Source of the DNA: Selenomonas ruminantium AC2024
GTDB taxonomy: Bacteria > Bacillota > Negativicutes > Selenomonadales > Selenomonadaceae
Assembly (NCBI RefSeq): GCF_000687995.1
Contig: NZ_JIAC01000001.1
Location: 1,922,001 to 1,986,000, forward strand
DNA: 64,000 nt
Direction of reading: 5' to 3'
The translations under genes and the position numbers were made by a program. A model generated the notes under the pieces. It was not told the origin of the DNA and did no database searches. It was given only the letters and a program-made list of their open reading frames with translations. Below are positions 42,211 to 50,533 of the stretch, piece by piece. Position 1 is the first letter of the stretch, and every line of letters starts with the position of its first letter.

Positions 42211-42588
42211 TTAGCCCCATTCCAAAGCACCCATCCAGTCATCTTCGATGATTTCCGGCAGGTCTTCATCATGTAAAGGCAGGTTCAGCGGACGCAAATC
42301 CAGCTCTCTGGGCCGCCATCTGCGCACGTTTTCCTCTTCTTCCCCGGTCAGGAACTGGGGGGCAGAAATGCAGGACAACTGGCATAAGCCCAGGTCGCGA
42401 ATCCACTCGTCGAGCCCGTTCTTAACCACCAGAGTCTGGCTTTCTGACATTGCAGGATTTTCCTTGCGTATTCTGGTATTCCCCAATGGGTCGAGCAAGA
42501 TTTCCCCACGAACGGACTCCGGGGACAAGCCAAAGCCAAACAGCTCATCTTCTCCCACACGTCCCAAGCGCTCAATCCAAACCAGCAT
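42211..42588 (-). CDS. Hypothetical protein (125 aa)
   Basis: Starts at ATG 42588 with GAGGAG upstream, so translation is likely. I do not recognise it. It is acidic and soluble, with several Trp residues and no signal or membrane segment. The C-terminal half alternates charged and Leu/Pro residues (LRPLNLPLHDEDLPEIIEDD). It stands between metK and manA, 50-90 bases from each. Confidence 0.55.
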   Translation of the reverse strand: MLVWIERLGRVGEDELFGFGLSPESVRGEILLDPLGNTRIRKENPAMSESQTLVVKNGLDEWIRDLGLCQLSCISAPQFLTGEEEENVRRWRPRELDLRPLNLPLHDEDLPEIIEDDWMGALEWG

Positions 42589-42679
42589 AGCAATCAGCTC
42601 CTCTCATAATTTGAGCAAATTTTTATCTCATTGTATTATGATTAGACATTTTTTCTACTTATCCTTCCTTTAAGGACGA

Positions 42680-42711
42680 AAAAATAAGCCCTTCCCGCAG
42701 GAAAGGCTTAT
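42680..42711 (-). terminator. metK terminator
   Basis: AAGCCTTTCC-tgc-GGGAAGGGCTT on the minus strand, followed by ATTTTTTCG. Confidence 0.85.
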
Positions 42712-42727
42712 GGAGCAAGCTATAAAA

Positions 42728-43918
42728 TTACAGACCGGCTTCTTTTTTGAGCACGTCTGCCTTGTCCGTGTGTTCCCAAGGCAGGTCCACATCGGTGCGG
42801 CCGAAATGGCCGTAAGCAGCCGTCTGCTTGTAGATAGGACGGCGCAGGTCGAGCATCTTGATGATGCCGGCCGGACGCAGGTCGAAGTGCTTAGAAACGA
42901 GCTCTTCAATCTTTTCTTCGTCTACCTTGTTGGTGCCGAAGGTATCCACCATGACGGATACCGGATAAGCTACGCCGATAGCGTAAGCCAGCTGGATTTC
43001 GCAGCGGTCAGCAAGACCTGCAGCTACGATATTCTTGGCAACATAACGGGCAGCGTAAGCTGCACTGCGGTCTACCTTCGTGGGGTCTTTGCCGGAGAAC
43101 GCGCCGCCGCCATGACGAGCCCAGCCGCCGTAGGTGTCTACGATAATCTTGCGGCCCGTAAGACCGGAGTCACCCTGCGGGCCGCCGATAACGAACTTGC
43201 CCGTGGGGTTCACGAAGATGCGGGTTTCTTCCTTCAGCAGGTCAGCAGGTACGACCGGCTTGATTACATGCTCGATGAGGTCATTGCGAATCTGTTCGAG
43301 CGTCACATCTTCATCATGCTGGGTGGAGATAACGATGGTGTCTACAGCCACCGGTTTGCCATCTTCATAGACGATGGTTACCTGCGTCTTGCCGTCCGGG
43401 CGCAGATAGCCCAGGGTACCGTTCTTGCGTACTTCGGTCAGGCGGCGGGCCAGACGCTGAGCCAGCGCGATGGGCAGCGGCATGAATTCCGGGGTTTCGT
43501 TGGTGGCGTAACCAAACATCATGCCCTGGTCACCGGCACCTACAGCCTCAGCTTCATCCATCTTGCCATCACGGGCTTCGAGAGCCTTATCTACACCCTG
43601 CGCGATATCCGGGGACTGTTCGTCCAGAGATACGAGAATGCCGCAGGTCTTGCAGTCAAAACCATAAGAAGCATCGGTATAGCCGATTTCTTCGACAGTG
43701 CTTCTGATAATTTTCGGGATATCCACATAGCAGTTGGTGGAGATTTCACCGACCACATGAACCTGACCCGTGGTTACGAGCGTTTCGCAGGCAACACGGC
43801 TCTGCGGGTCCTGGGCGATAATTGCATCGAGAATGCTGTCAGAAATCTGGTCCGCCATCTTGTCCGGATGACCTTCGGTCACCGATTCCGACGTGAACAG
43901 CATACGTTTTTTACTCAT
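42728..43918 (-). CDS. metK: S-adenosylmethionine synthetase
   Basis: 396 residues from ATG 43918 (AAGGAGG seven bases upstream; the longer frame to 43951 is inside the riboswitch tail). Motifs: [32 protein letters not shown], and the C-terminal [19 protein letters not shown]. It makes SAM from methionine and ATP. It is governed by the SAM-I riboswitch at 43979-44122. Confidence 0.97.
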   Translation of the reverse strand: MSKKRMLFTSESVTEGHPDKMADQISDSILDAIIAQDPQSRVACETLVTTGQVHVVGEISTNCYVDIPKIIRSTVEEIGYTDASYGFDCKTCGILVSLDEQSPDIAQGVDKALEARDGKMDEAEAVGAGDQGMMFGYATNETPEFMPLPIALAQRLARRLTEVRKNGTLGYLRPDGKTQVTIVYEDGKPVAVDTIVISTQHDEDVTLEQIRNDLIEHVIKPVVPADLLKEETRIFVNPTGKFVIGGPQGDSGLTGRKIIVDTYGGWARHGGGAFSGKDPTKVDRSAAYAARYVAKNIVAAGLADRCEIQLAYAIGVAYPVSVMVDTFGTNKVDEEKIEELVSKHFDLRPAGIIKMLDLRRPIYKQTAAYGHFGRTDVDLPWEHTDKADVLKKEAGL

Positions 43919-43978
43919 GTTTTTGCCTCCTTGTTGCTTAACAACTAACATACTGAATTGTCTCGTTTTCCATTGGGC

Positions 43979-44122
43979 AAAAAGAAAAGACTCTCAAAAA
44001 TGAGAGCCTTTCATCTTCACTCTCATCTTATAGGCTTTGCCTAAAGGAATTGGCACCGTTTCGCTTTTGCGATGGTTGCCGCAGCTTCATTGGGCCTATC
44101 CCTCCACTGCTCTGGATGAGTT
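43979..44122 (-). promoter_or_regulatory. SAM-I riboswitch (S-box) of metK
   Basis: Aptamer about 44022-44120, minus strand. Conserved S-box blocks: CTCATC (P1 5'), CAGAGCAGTGGAGGGA, GGCCC-ATGAAGC, GGCAACC, GGTGCCAATTCC, and GATGAGAG closing P1. A terminator, GGCTCTC-attttt-GAGAGTC then TTTTCTTTTT, follows at 43979-44010. CTCTCAT of the terminator can instead pair with ATGAGAG of P1 as an antiterminator, so SAM should turn metK off. Confidence 0.96.
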
Positions 44123-44147
44123 CATATTCAGCTTTATTGATGAAATA

Positions 44148-44176
44148 ATCATACCCCATTCATTTGGGTATGTCAA
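44148..44176 (-). promoter_or_regulatory. Promoter of the metK transcript
   Basis: Minus strand: TTGACA (44176-44171), 17-base spacer, TATGAT (44153-44148), 28 bases ahead of the SAM aptamer. Confidence 0.85.
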
Positions 44177-44206
44177 TAGAAAATATGAACATTATTCATT
44201 TTTCGC

Positions 44207-44839
44207 TTACTGTCCGTCGCGATTCAGCAGGAAATTCTTGCGGATAATCATTTCGATGCTGTTGCCTTTTACGGAAACTTTTATATCATCCGCAATATTG
44301 GCCACGATGGATTTTTCCAATTCGTCGAGCAGGTCATCAATGGCTTCGTCGTCGCCTTTTTCTTTTTGTTCCTGTACGTCCTGACGGTACTGCTGCAGGG
44401 ACCACATGTAAATATCGGCGATGACCACGCCACCCATGCCCATGGCCTGAGAGTCACCAACGGCTACCGAGGCACCATCCCGCATATTGTACATGCTGTC
44501 CTCGATGAAGTCCTTGATTTTTCCCATGATGCCGACAGAGGCTTCATTGCGCTGCTGGGTCGAAGCGGAGATGAGCTCCTGCTTCTTGTCGTAATCCATG
44601 GGAGCTTCCGCCTGAAGATGCAGTTCACAGTTGCATTCCGGCGTACTTTCCATCCAAAAACTTGCGGAAAACTCATCCACGATGGCGCGCACCATGCTCA
44701 TGGTTTCTTCAGCCAGCAGCCGGGCACGCCGGGCGCTGCGCTCGTCAAAGCCCATGAGGCGGCTGAAATCTTCCACTTCATCCAGCGCGTATTCCATGCC
44801 ATAGCCGCGGCTGTTCACCTTTATTTTGCTGGTTTTCAT
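44207..44839 (-). CDS. Degenerate RsbW/HATPase-like protein, last gene of the partner-switching operon
   Basis: 210 residues. The region about 30-75 reads like the start of a HATPase_c_2 (RsbW) domain (FDERSARRARLLAEETMSMVRAIVDEF, then a CNCELHLQAEAP strand), but the Asn of the N box is replaced (EETMSMVR) and no DxGxP G1 box is visible. Residues 85-150 form an insertion of helices (NEASVGIMGKIKDFIEDSMYNM), and the tail resembles the last strands (IADDIKVSVKGNSIEMIIRKNF). It probably cannot bind ATP and may act as a decoy or scaffold. It lies 11 bases after the STAS gene. Confidence 0.6.
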   Translation of the reverse strand: MKTSKIKVNSRGYGMEYALDEVEDFSRLMGFDERSARRARLLAEETMSMVRAIVDEFSASFWMESTPECNCELHLQAEAPMDYDKKQELISASTQQRNEASVGIMGKIKDFIEDSMYNMRDGASVAVGDSQAMGMGGVVIADIYMWSLQQYRQDVQEQKEKGDDEAIDDLLDELEKSIVANIADDIKVSVKGNSIEMIIRKNFLLNRDGQ

Positions 44840-44850
44840 AGAACCACCCC

Positions 44851-45150
44851 TTAGTCTTCAATCGTAAGGAAATCGATGAAGCCGGTCATTTCCAATACAT
44901 CCTTGACGTCCTTATTGACATGGGTGAGCTTCATGAAGCCCTGTTTCTTCATGCGCTTCTGGGCCAGCAGTAATACCCTGAGGCCGGCGGAAGCCACATA
45001 TACCAAATCTGTAAAGTCCAGCGTCAATTCCGTAACACCAGCCAGTTCATTTTGTACGACCTTGTCCAAATCCGGAGCCGTAACGGCATCCAGGCGTCCG
45101 GACAGGGAAATTTTCAGCACCGGGCCATTTTGTTCTTTTTTGATTTCCAT
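44851..45150 (-). CDS. STAS-domain anti-sigma-factor antagonist
   Basis: 99 residues, a complete RsbV/SpoIIAA-type STAS domain. GPVLKISLSGRLDAVTAPDLDK, then LTLDFTDLVYVASAGLRVLLLAQKRM: the phosphorylatable Ser is in VASAGLR (the DS/AS-x-G-LR motif). The unphosphorylated form should bind an RsbW-type kinase; phosphorylation by that kinase and dephosphorylation by the SpoIIE enzyme upstream would switch it. It lies 73 bases after the phosphatase gene. No sigma factor gene is near. Confidence 0.9.
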   Translation of the reverse strand: MEIKKEQNGPVLKISLSGRLDAVTAPDLDKVVQNELAGVTELTLDFTDLVYVASAGLRVLLLAQKRMKKQGFMKLTHVNKDVKDVLEMTGFIDFLTIED

Positions 45151-45223
45151 AGAGAAGTCTCCCTTCGCTTGCTTATAGCAGTTACTATTTTTAATATTTC
45201 GCGTTATGTATGCTTATTTCCTG

Positions 45224-47815
45224 CTAGGATATATTTTTTCGTATTGTTAGAACGTTTTTTCCTTTCTCATAGGCATATGTTACTTCATCCACATTCTTTT
45301 TCACCAGGAAAATGCCCCAGCCGCCAATCTTTCTGTCCTCCAGCAGCATCTCCGGGTCCGGGTCATCCCGGTCCAGCGGATTATAGGGAATGCCTTCATC
45401 CTGAAAGATTAGTTCAATGCTCTTGGGAGAATTTGTCACTTTGGCCTGAATAACAGCCTGGCCGTGCTTGTCTTCATAGGCATAGCTGGCGATGTTGACA
45501 AAGATTTCCTCCACAGCCAGTTCCAGCTGTAACTGTTCTTTCGGCGATGGTTCCAGCGAAGAGAGCTGTTCTTCGACAAATTCATTGATCTGTGTAAGAT
45601 TCTCCACCTGGGCTCCCACTATAATTTCCCTGGCTGTATCTGCTTCCATTATTTCGCCCCTTTCCGGTTGACCGCTATAGGAGAGCGCCAGCATGGTGAT
45701 ATCGTCTGACTGTTCAGCCTCTCCTACGTGTTTCTGTAAATCTTGCTGCACATGTTGTTGAATCTCTTTTAAGGGCATATCATCTGCCTGCATTTCGTTC
45801 AAGCACTTCAGCAGGCGTTCTTCCCCGTAGAGTTCCTCGTCTTCACTCAGGGCTTCCGTTACCCCGTCCGTGTAGAGGAACAGTTTATCTCCTGGCTCTA
45901 AGGTCAGTTCCTGACCGACATAATCCAATTCGTCCATGCCTCCCATCACGAAGTTCCGCTTTACATCCATATAGGCAAATTTCTTCTCCTTATGGCGGTA
46001 GACAAGCGGCGGATTGTGTCCAGCATTCACATAGACAAATTTGCCTGTGACAACATCAAGCATGCCGACAAAGGCCGTCACAAACATCATGGCGTCGTTG
46101 TTCTGGCAAAGCTGGTCATTGGTACAGGATACCACTGCGGCCAAATCGCTTTCCCCCGTCATGGTCAGGGCAAAGTTCTTGAGGATGGTCTTGGAAATTA
46201 CCATAAAGAGAGCGGCTGGTACACCTTTGCCGGAAACATCGGCAATGGTGATGACCACATGGTTTTCATCGAGCATGTAGAAATCGTAGAAATCACCGCC
46301 GACTTCTTTGGCAGCATGCATGGTGGCGTAAATGTCAAAATCAAGCCGCTCCGGGAATGGCGGGAAGATATTCGGGAGCATGCTTTCCTGAATATTGGTG
46401 GCTACGTTGAGCTCCGTGGCAATGCGCTCCTTCTCCGCCGTGACCTTGGTCAGATTCTTCATATAGCTCTGCAGTTCATCGGTCATGGCGTTGAAGCAGA
46501 TAGACAGATGCTCGATTTCGTCACCGGTTTTAATATCCAGCTTCTTGTCGAGGTTGCCGCTGGCAATCTCGCGCACACCGTCTGACAAGTCAAGAATGGG
46601 ATGGACAAAGCGGTCCCCCATGCGCCGCCCCTGCCAGGTCACAGCCGCGATAATCAGCAGAATCAACGCCGCCATAGCTAAGATGACCTTGGTCATATAA
46701 GCGTCCATGCTGTCCACGTTTTTCTGGGCAATGGCCAGTACATCCTGCCGGGCCGCTTCTTCGGTTTTGAGGACTTCGGCACTGTCCAAAGCCGCGGCAA
46801 AGCTCCAGCCGGTCTGCGGCACCGGTGCAAAGGCCAGATAATATGTTTTATCGGCGATGTTTACAGCGCGGACGCCCTTGTCACCCTGCGTCATGACGCT
46901 TATCGCTGCTGCCAGTTCCTTGTCGGCCGATTGGCGCAGGTCCGTTTCCGGATTTATCTGCCGAAGCATCCCCGTATCGTCTTTGTAAAAAATCATGCGC
47001 CCGTCATCATCAATGACAAAGCAGGTCTGTGCCTGGGCATTTAAGACGAGATTGCTGATATTGTTCAGATAGGTGGACATGGCCACAACACCGGCAAAGT
47101 TGCCCTGCACCTTATAGGGCATCGTGCAGGCAATGCGCAGCTTGCCATTGAAACTGTCGGCGTAAACATCGGTGAAGGTGGTCTTGCCCTGCTCTTTGGC
47201 CAGCTTGTACCAGGGACGGCTCGTGCCGTCAAAGGGCAGCGGCGCAGCAGCTTCCGGGGAGGCAAAACGCTCCGCCGAATCCGCATCTACGGAAATGGAA
47301 TAGCCATGCTCCGAGGCTGCGGTGATGGCGGTTCCTTCCCCATTCATCTGGGCCACCTGCATCATAATGTCCTGCAGATTAGCGACCAGTCCGACTTCTC
47401 CCTGCAAGGCTGCCCTGTCGGCCCAGGAAGCATATTCGAGCTGGGCCGCAAATTTTCCGGCATTATCCCGCCGGGGTTCATCCACATGACGCGGATGAAA
47501 CTCGCCTGCATGTTCATGAATCCAGCTGAGCTCATTTCCCATGAGTTCGGTGCGGTCAGCAATGCGCCGCAGCTCCAGATTGATATAGCGGGATTTTTCA
47601 TCCGCCAGCATCAGCAGACGGCTTTCCGCCTCATGCTTCAGGGTACTGCTGACGGTCTGGGCAGCTTCTTCACCCATTTCCCGGCCATCCTGCAGGGAGG
47701 TGTTCCGTGCACCCAGCATGCCCAAAAGGGCAATGCCTCCCAAGAGTAACAGGGAAACCACACTGCATAAAAACAACAGCCGCTGTACCTGCTGGCGAAT
47801 ACTTCTCCTCTTCAT
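45224..47815 (-). CDS. Membrane sensor SpoIIE-type phosphatase with a C-terminal RsbW-like ATPase domain
   Basis: 863 residues. TM helix about 12-34; an extracytoplasmic double-Cache-like sensor (about 40-365); a second TM (about 372-392, ILAMAALILLIIAAVTW); HAMP (about 395-450); a PP2C/SpoIIE phosphatase (about 490-690) with VGGDFYDFYML, DVSGKGVPAALFM, NAGHNPPLVY and YTDGVTEA intact; and a C-terminal HATPase (about 725-863) with N box LAVEEIFVNIASYAY, G1 DEGIPYNPLD and G2 GGWGIFLVKK. So one protein carries both the phosphatase and a likely kinase of the STAS protein encoded next. Start ATG 47815 is 4 bases past the epimerase stop. Confidence 0.88.
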   Translation of the reverse strand: MKRRSIRQQVQRLLFLCSVVSLLLLGGIALLGMLGARNTSLQDGREMGEEAAQTVSSTLKHEAESRLLMLADEKSRYINLELRRIADRTELMGNELSWIHEHAGEFHPRHVDEPRRDNAGKFAAQLEYASWADRAALQGEVGLVANLQDIMMQVAQMNGEGTAITAASEHGYSISVDADSAERFASPEAAAPLPFDGTSRPWYKLAKEQGKTTFTDVYADSFNGKLRIACTMPYKVQGNFAGVVAMSTYLNNISNLVLNAQAQTCFVIDDDGRMIFYKDDTGMLRQINPETDLRQSADKELAAAISVMTQGDKGVRAVNIADKTYYLAFAPVPQTGWSFAAALDSAEVLKTEEAARQDVLAIAQKNVDSMDAYMTKVILAMAALILLIIAAVTWQGRRMGDRFVHPILDLSDGVREIASGNLDKKLDIKTGDEIEHLSICFNAMTDELQSYMKNLTKVTAEKERIATELNVATNIQESMLPNIFPPFPERLDFDIYATMHAAKEVGGDFYDFYMLDENHVVITIADVSGKGVPAALFMVISKTILKNFALTMTGESDLAAVVSCTNDQLCQNNDAMMFVTAFVGMLDVVTGKFVYVNAGHNPPLVYRHKEKKFAYMDVKRNFVMGGMDELDYVGQELTLEPGDKLFLYTDGVTEALSEDEELYGEERLLKCLNEMQADDMPLKEIQQHVQQDLQKHVGEAEQSDDITMLALSYSGQPERGEIMEADTAREIIVGAQVENLTQINEFVEEQLSSLEPSPKEQLQLELAVEEIFVNIASYAYEDKHGQAVIQAKVTNSPKSIELIFQDEGIPYNPLDRDDPDPEMLLEDRKIGGWGIFLVKKNVDEVTYAYEKGKNVLTIRKNIS

Positions 47816-47819
47816 CGCC

Positions 47820-48626
47820 CTACCCCTTTCCTATATTCAGCGAATACCGTCTGTCATCCGTGCTGACCTGACCGGATATCCTGCCCTCTGTCACCATTTC
47901 TCCCTTACGCCAAATCTGGGCGCGAATAATCTGTCCTGACGGCTGGCCGATGGGAATATCCACATTTTTCCCCGTGAGAAATGAGACGGCAAGTCCTGCG
48001 GCCACAGTACCGCTGCCGCAGGCACTTTCGCAAATCATAGTATCCACTGCCGCTACTCTGACACAGGGAACAATGCGGCGCCGACCTTTGTCCTTTGTCA
48101 CAAAGATTACGCCTGCCGCCGGTTCCTGCATCAAATCCAGCACCTGCAGAATCCTTACGGCCTGCTCTTTTATATTCGACGGCGACAGGCCTTGTACCTG
48201 CTTTTTATGGCAGGGCATAATTACCTGCACGATTCCCGGCAGGCGTACCAAAAAGAAATCCTCGCGGGCCTCTACCAGTTCATGAATCCTGTGGGGGCCG
48301 AGCATCTGGGCATAGACTTCGCCGCTCAGTGTCCGACCAGCCTTTAAGGCATGGCCGCCTGTGCCGGATACTTCCATTTTCAATTCGCCAGCCCTGTCCG
48401 CTAAATAAAAACTTGCCGCTGCCCGCAGGGCATTGCCGCAGAACTCGCCTCCCGCCATTAAAAGCTGCGTTTTTTTGCTGCTTAAAAAGCCCACCTGCTC
48501 GACCTGTGGGTGCAGCTTCATAATCTGGCGGGCCACAAGCCGCCGCTTTTGTGCATCCTGCTCCAAGGGCAGCACCAGGGCGGTGTCATTGCCGCTTGGA
48601 CTGTATATCTGGTAGCTGTACTTCAT
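47820..48626 (-). CDS. DapF-fold amino-acid epimerase/racemase (substrate unknown)
   Basis: 268 residues. It matches the diaminopimelate-epimerase fold: the GND motif in SPSGNDTALVLP, the first catalytic Cys in GGEFCGNALRAAASF (about C63), and the second in ESACGSGTVAAGL (about C203). Both cysteines needed for two-base racemisation are present. It differs from housekeeping DapF (NADGS...CGNGxRC) and is closer to the histidine-racemase-like branch, as in CntK of staphylopine synthesis (by motif only). It overlaps the MATE gene by ATGA and precedes the phosphatase by 4 bases, so it belongs to this operon. Confidence 0.75.
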   Translation of the reverse strand: MKYSYQIYSPSGNDTALVLPLEQDAQKRRLVARQIMKLHPQVEQVGFLSSKKTQLLMAGGEFCGNALRAAASFYLADRAGELKMEVSGTGGHALKAGRTLSGEVYAQMLGPHRIHELVEAREDFFLVRLPGIVQVIMPCHKKQVQGLSPSNIKEQAVRILQVLDLMQEPAAGVIFVTKDKGRRRIVPCVRVAAVDTMICESACGSGTVAAGLAVSFLTGKNVDIPIGQPSGQIIRAQIWRKGEMVTEGRISGQVSTDDRRYSLNIGKG

Positions 48627-50374
48627 TTTGGGCCACGCTTTCCTATCGTTACTATGGTGGTATTAAAGCCCAGAATACGGGCATATTCAATCTTCGTGGT
48701 CAGTTTGCGCACCATGAGCAGGCCAGAAAATTCTTCGCCCTGCTCATCAAGAAAATGCACGGGATTAAAGGGCTTGCCTGCATCCCGCACCTTTACCACA
48801 ATCTCGCTCATGGGCTGCTCCTGCAGACGCAAGAATACGTCGATATGGCCATTCGTGCCCAAACCGCCATGTTCGGCAATATTGACGCAAAGTTCCTCTA
48901 CGGTCACCTGTGCCGCATAAGATTGACGGGAATCCAAATCCGCAAAGCGGGCGCAAAATTCTTCCACGGCCTCGGCGGCCTCTGTGGCGGCTTCCACCGT
49001 AGCGGAAATGCTCGTTTCCCATACCGCAGAATTCTTTTCCTGCTGCATGAGGAGGAAACTATCCCGTCCCATCTTTCTGGCCTGCCGCCGCATATACCAG
49101 ACGAGCCAGCCGATAGCTGCAACGGCGGAAATGGCTGGTGCTGCCCACATAAGTACAAGGCTGAACTTGGATAGCAGGAAGAACAGACCAATCACCAGCA
49201 CGACACCTTCGAGCAAGGAGAAGATGGTAGCTGCTTTCTCCTGACGGGTGGCCTGATAAAAGGCTCGCAGAATAAACACATGAGCCAGCAGCAGCATATA
49301 GATAATGCTCGTGCGCAGGTAGAGAATAAGTTCCGGCGTGATGTTTTCCACGCCATAGAAGCGGATAAACTCCGCAGGAAAAATGAATATCAGCAGGAAA
49401 ATCACCAGACACAGGCCAAAGGTCAGGCGCAGGGACCGCTTTAATACCTGCAGAACACCCTTCTGGTCCATTTCCCCGTAAAGAGCGCCGCAGACACTGG
49501 CAAGCGCTGTGCTGGAGCCATCGGCAAACATCAAAGCGTAGAGCAACGCTGCATTGCAGAGGGAAACGGTCAGTGCCCCCATATCTCCCAAAGTTTCCAC
49601 GGCAATACCATTGACTGCCAGATTGCGCAACACGAGTCCCAAGGGAATCATGGCCATGGGCAGCCCCACCGCCATCACCCGACGAAAAATCCGCTGGTTA
49701 TCGGCAGGAATGGCAGTCAAATGCCAGCTTCTGTCGGGACGGCGCAGATACGGTATGAGAAGCAACAAAGAACAGACGTAACCTGCACCCGTGGCCCAGC
49801 CCGCGCCGGCAATTCCCCAGCCAAAGACCGCAATGAAGAGATAGTCAAAGGCCAGATTGCAGATATTGGCCACGACGGGAATCGCAATGGCCAGTTTGTG
49901 CAGGCCCTCGAGCCGCAGAAAAGAGGACACGCCATTGGTTAAGATGAGCAACGGCCCTGTGAGCCACAAAGGCAGCAGATAATCTGCCACCGCTTCCTGC
50001 AATGAACTGTTCCCGGCCAGCAGGCTCGCCGTAGGCGATAAGAGCAAACAGCCGATGATGCCTAAAACCGTCATTGCTGCCGCGCCCCAGGCAATGGAAA
50101 TGGTAAAGACCCGGGCACATGAAACCTTATCGCGGGCGCCAATAAATTGCGCTGCTAAGACAGCGCCGCCATCCACAAAGAGAAAGAAGAGTATATTGCG
50201 GGCATAGTAAACAGGTAACGTCAGATTGATAGCGGCAAATGCCGCCGGACTGATGAGCTGGCTCACCAGTATCCCGTCTACAATGGAGGCCAGATACAGG
50301 GAAACAATGAAGCCCATGGTAGAGCCAAGATATTCCATATACTTTTGCTGAACCAAAACACCATTGCGCTCCAT
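48623..50374 (-). CDS. MATE-family transporter fused to a C-terminal RsbW-like ATPase domain
   Basis: 583 residues. About 1-440 is a MATE/NorM-type transporter: LISPAAFAAINLTLPVYYARN, LPLWLTGPLLILTNG, ILRAFYQATRQEKAAT, about 12 hydrophobic segments. About 450-583 is a cytoplasmic HATPase_c_2 domain with N box VTVEELCVNIAEHGG, G1 VRDAGKPFNPVH, and a weak G2 (FSGLLMVRKL). The frame is continuous, so this is a true fusion. It suggests that export is tied to the partner-switching proteins encoded downstream. It starts the operon; no convincing promoter could be fixed in the 130 bases upstream. Confidence 0.85.
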   Translation of the reverse strand: MERNGVLVQQKYMEYLGSTMGFIVSLYLASIVDGILVSQLISPAAFAAINLTLPVYYARNILFFLFVDGGAVLAAQFIGARDKVSCARVFTISIAWGAAAMTVLGIIGCLLLSPTASLLAGNSSLQEAVADYLLPLWLTGPLLILTNGVSSFLRLEGLHKLAIAIPVVANICNLAFDYLFIAVFGWGIAGAGWATGAGYVCSLLLLIPYLRRPDRSWHLTAIPADNQRIFRRVMAVGLPMAMIPLGLVLRNLAVNGIAVETLGDMGALTVSLCNAALLYALMFADGSSTALASVCGALYGEMDQKGVLQVLKRSLRLTFGLCLVIFLLIFIFPAEFIRFYGVENITPELILYLRTSIIYMLLLAHVFILRAFYQATRQEKAATIFSLLEGVVLVIGLFFLLSKFSLVLMWAAPAISAVAAIGWLVWYMRRQARKMGRDSFLLMQQEKNSAVWETSISATVEAATEAAEAVEEFCARFADLDSRQSYAAQVTVEELCVNIAEHGGLGTNGHIDVFLRLQEQPMSEIVVKVRDAGKPFNPVHFLDEQGEEFSGLLMVRKLTTKIEYARILGFNTTIVTIGKRGPK

Positions 50375-50500
50375 CGTCAGCCTCCCGTCCTGCGCCGCAA
50401 AATTAAGTCATAACCTATGATTAAATTTCTACAATGTTTCTAACAAATCCTGCTACCTTATACATACGTATGAAGGGACAGGATATTACAGATAAATAAA

Positions 50501-50530
50501 AAATGACCCGTCAAAAATTGACAGGTCAAA
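50501..50530 (-). terminator. ribF terminator built from two TGACNNGTCA palindromes
   Basis: Minus strand: TGACCTGTCA (50528-50519) pairs over its whole length (one G-U) with TGACGGGTCA (50513-50504), loop ATTTT, then TTTTTTATT. Palindrome centres are exactly 15 bp apart. It ends the long rimP-to-ribF operon. Confidence 0.85.
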
Positions 50531-50533
50531 ATT

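Noticed and set aside
46583-46592. Palindrome in the HAMP region of the SpoIIE gene as evidence of insertion
   Set aside because: It counts as a copy of the motif, but the Leu-Asp-Leu-Ser codons are normal for a HAMP linker, so there is no sign of inserted sequence at this place.
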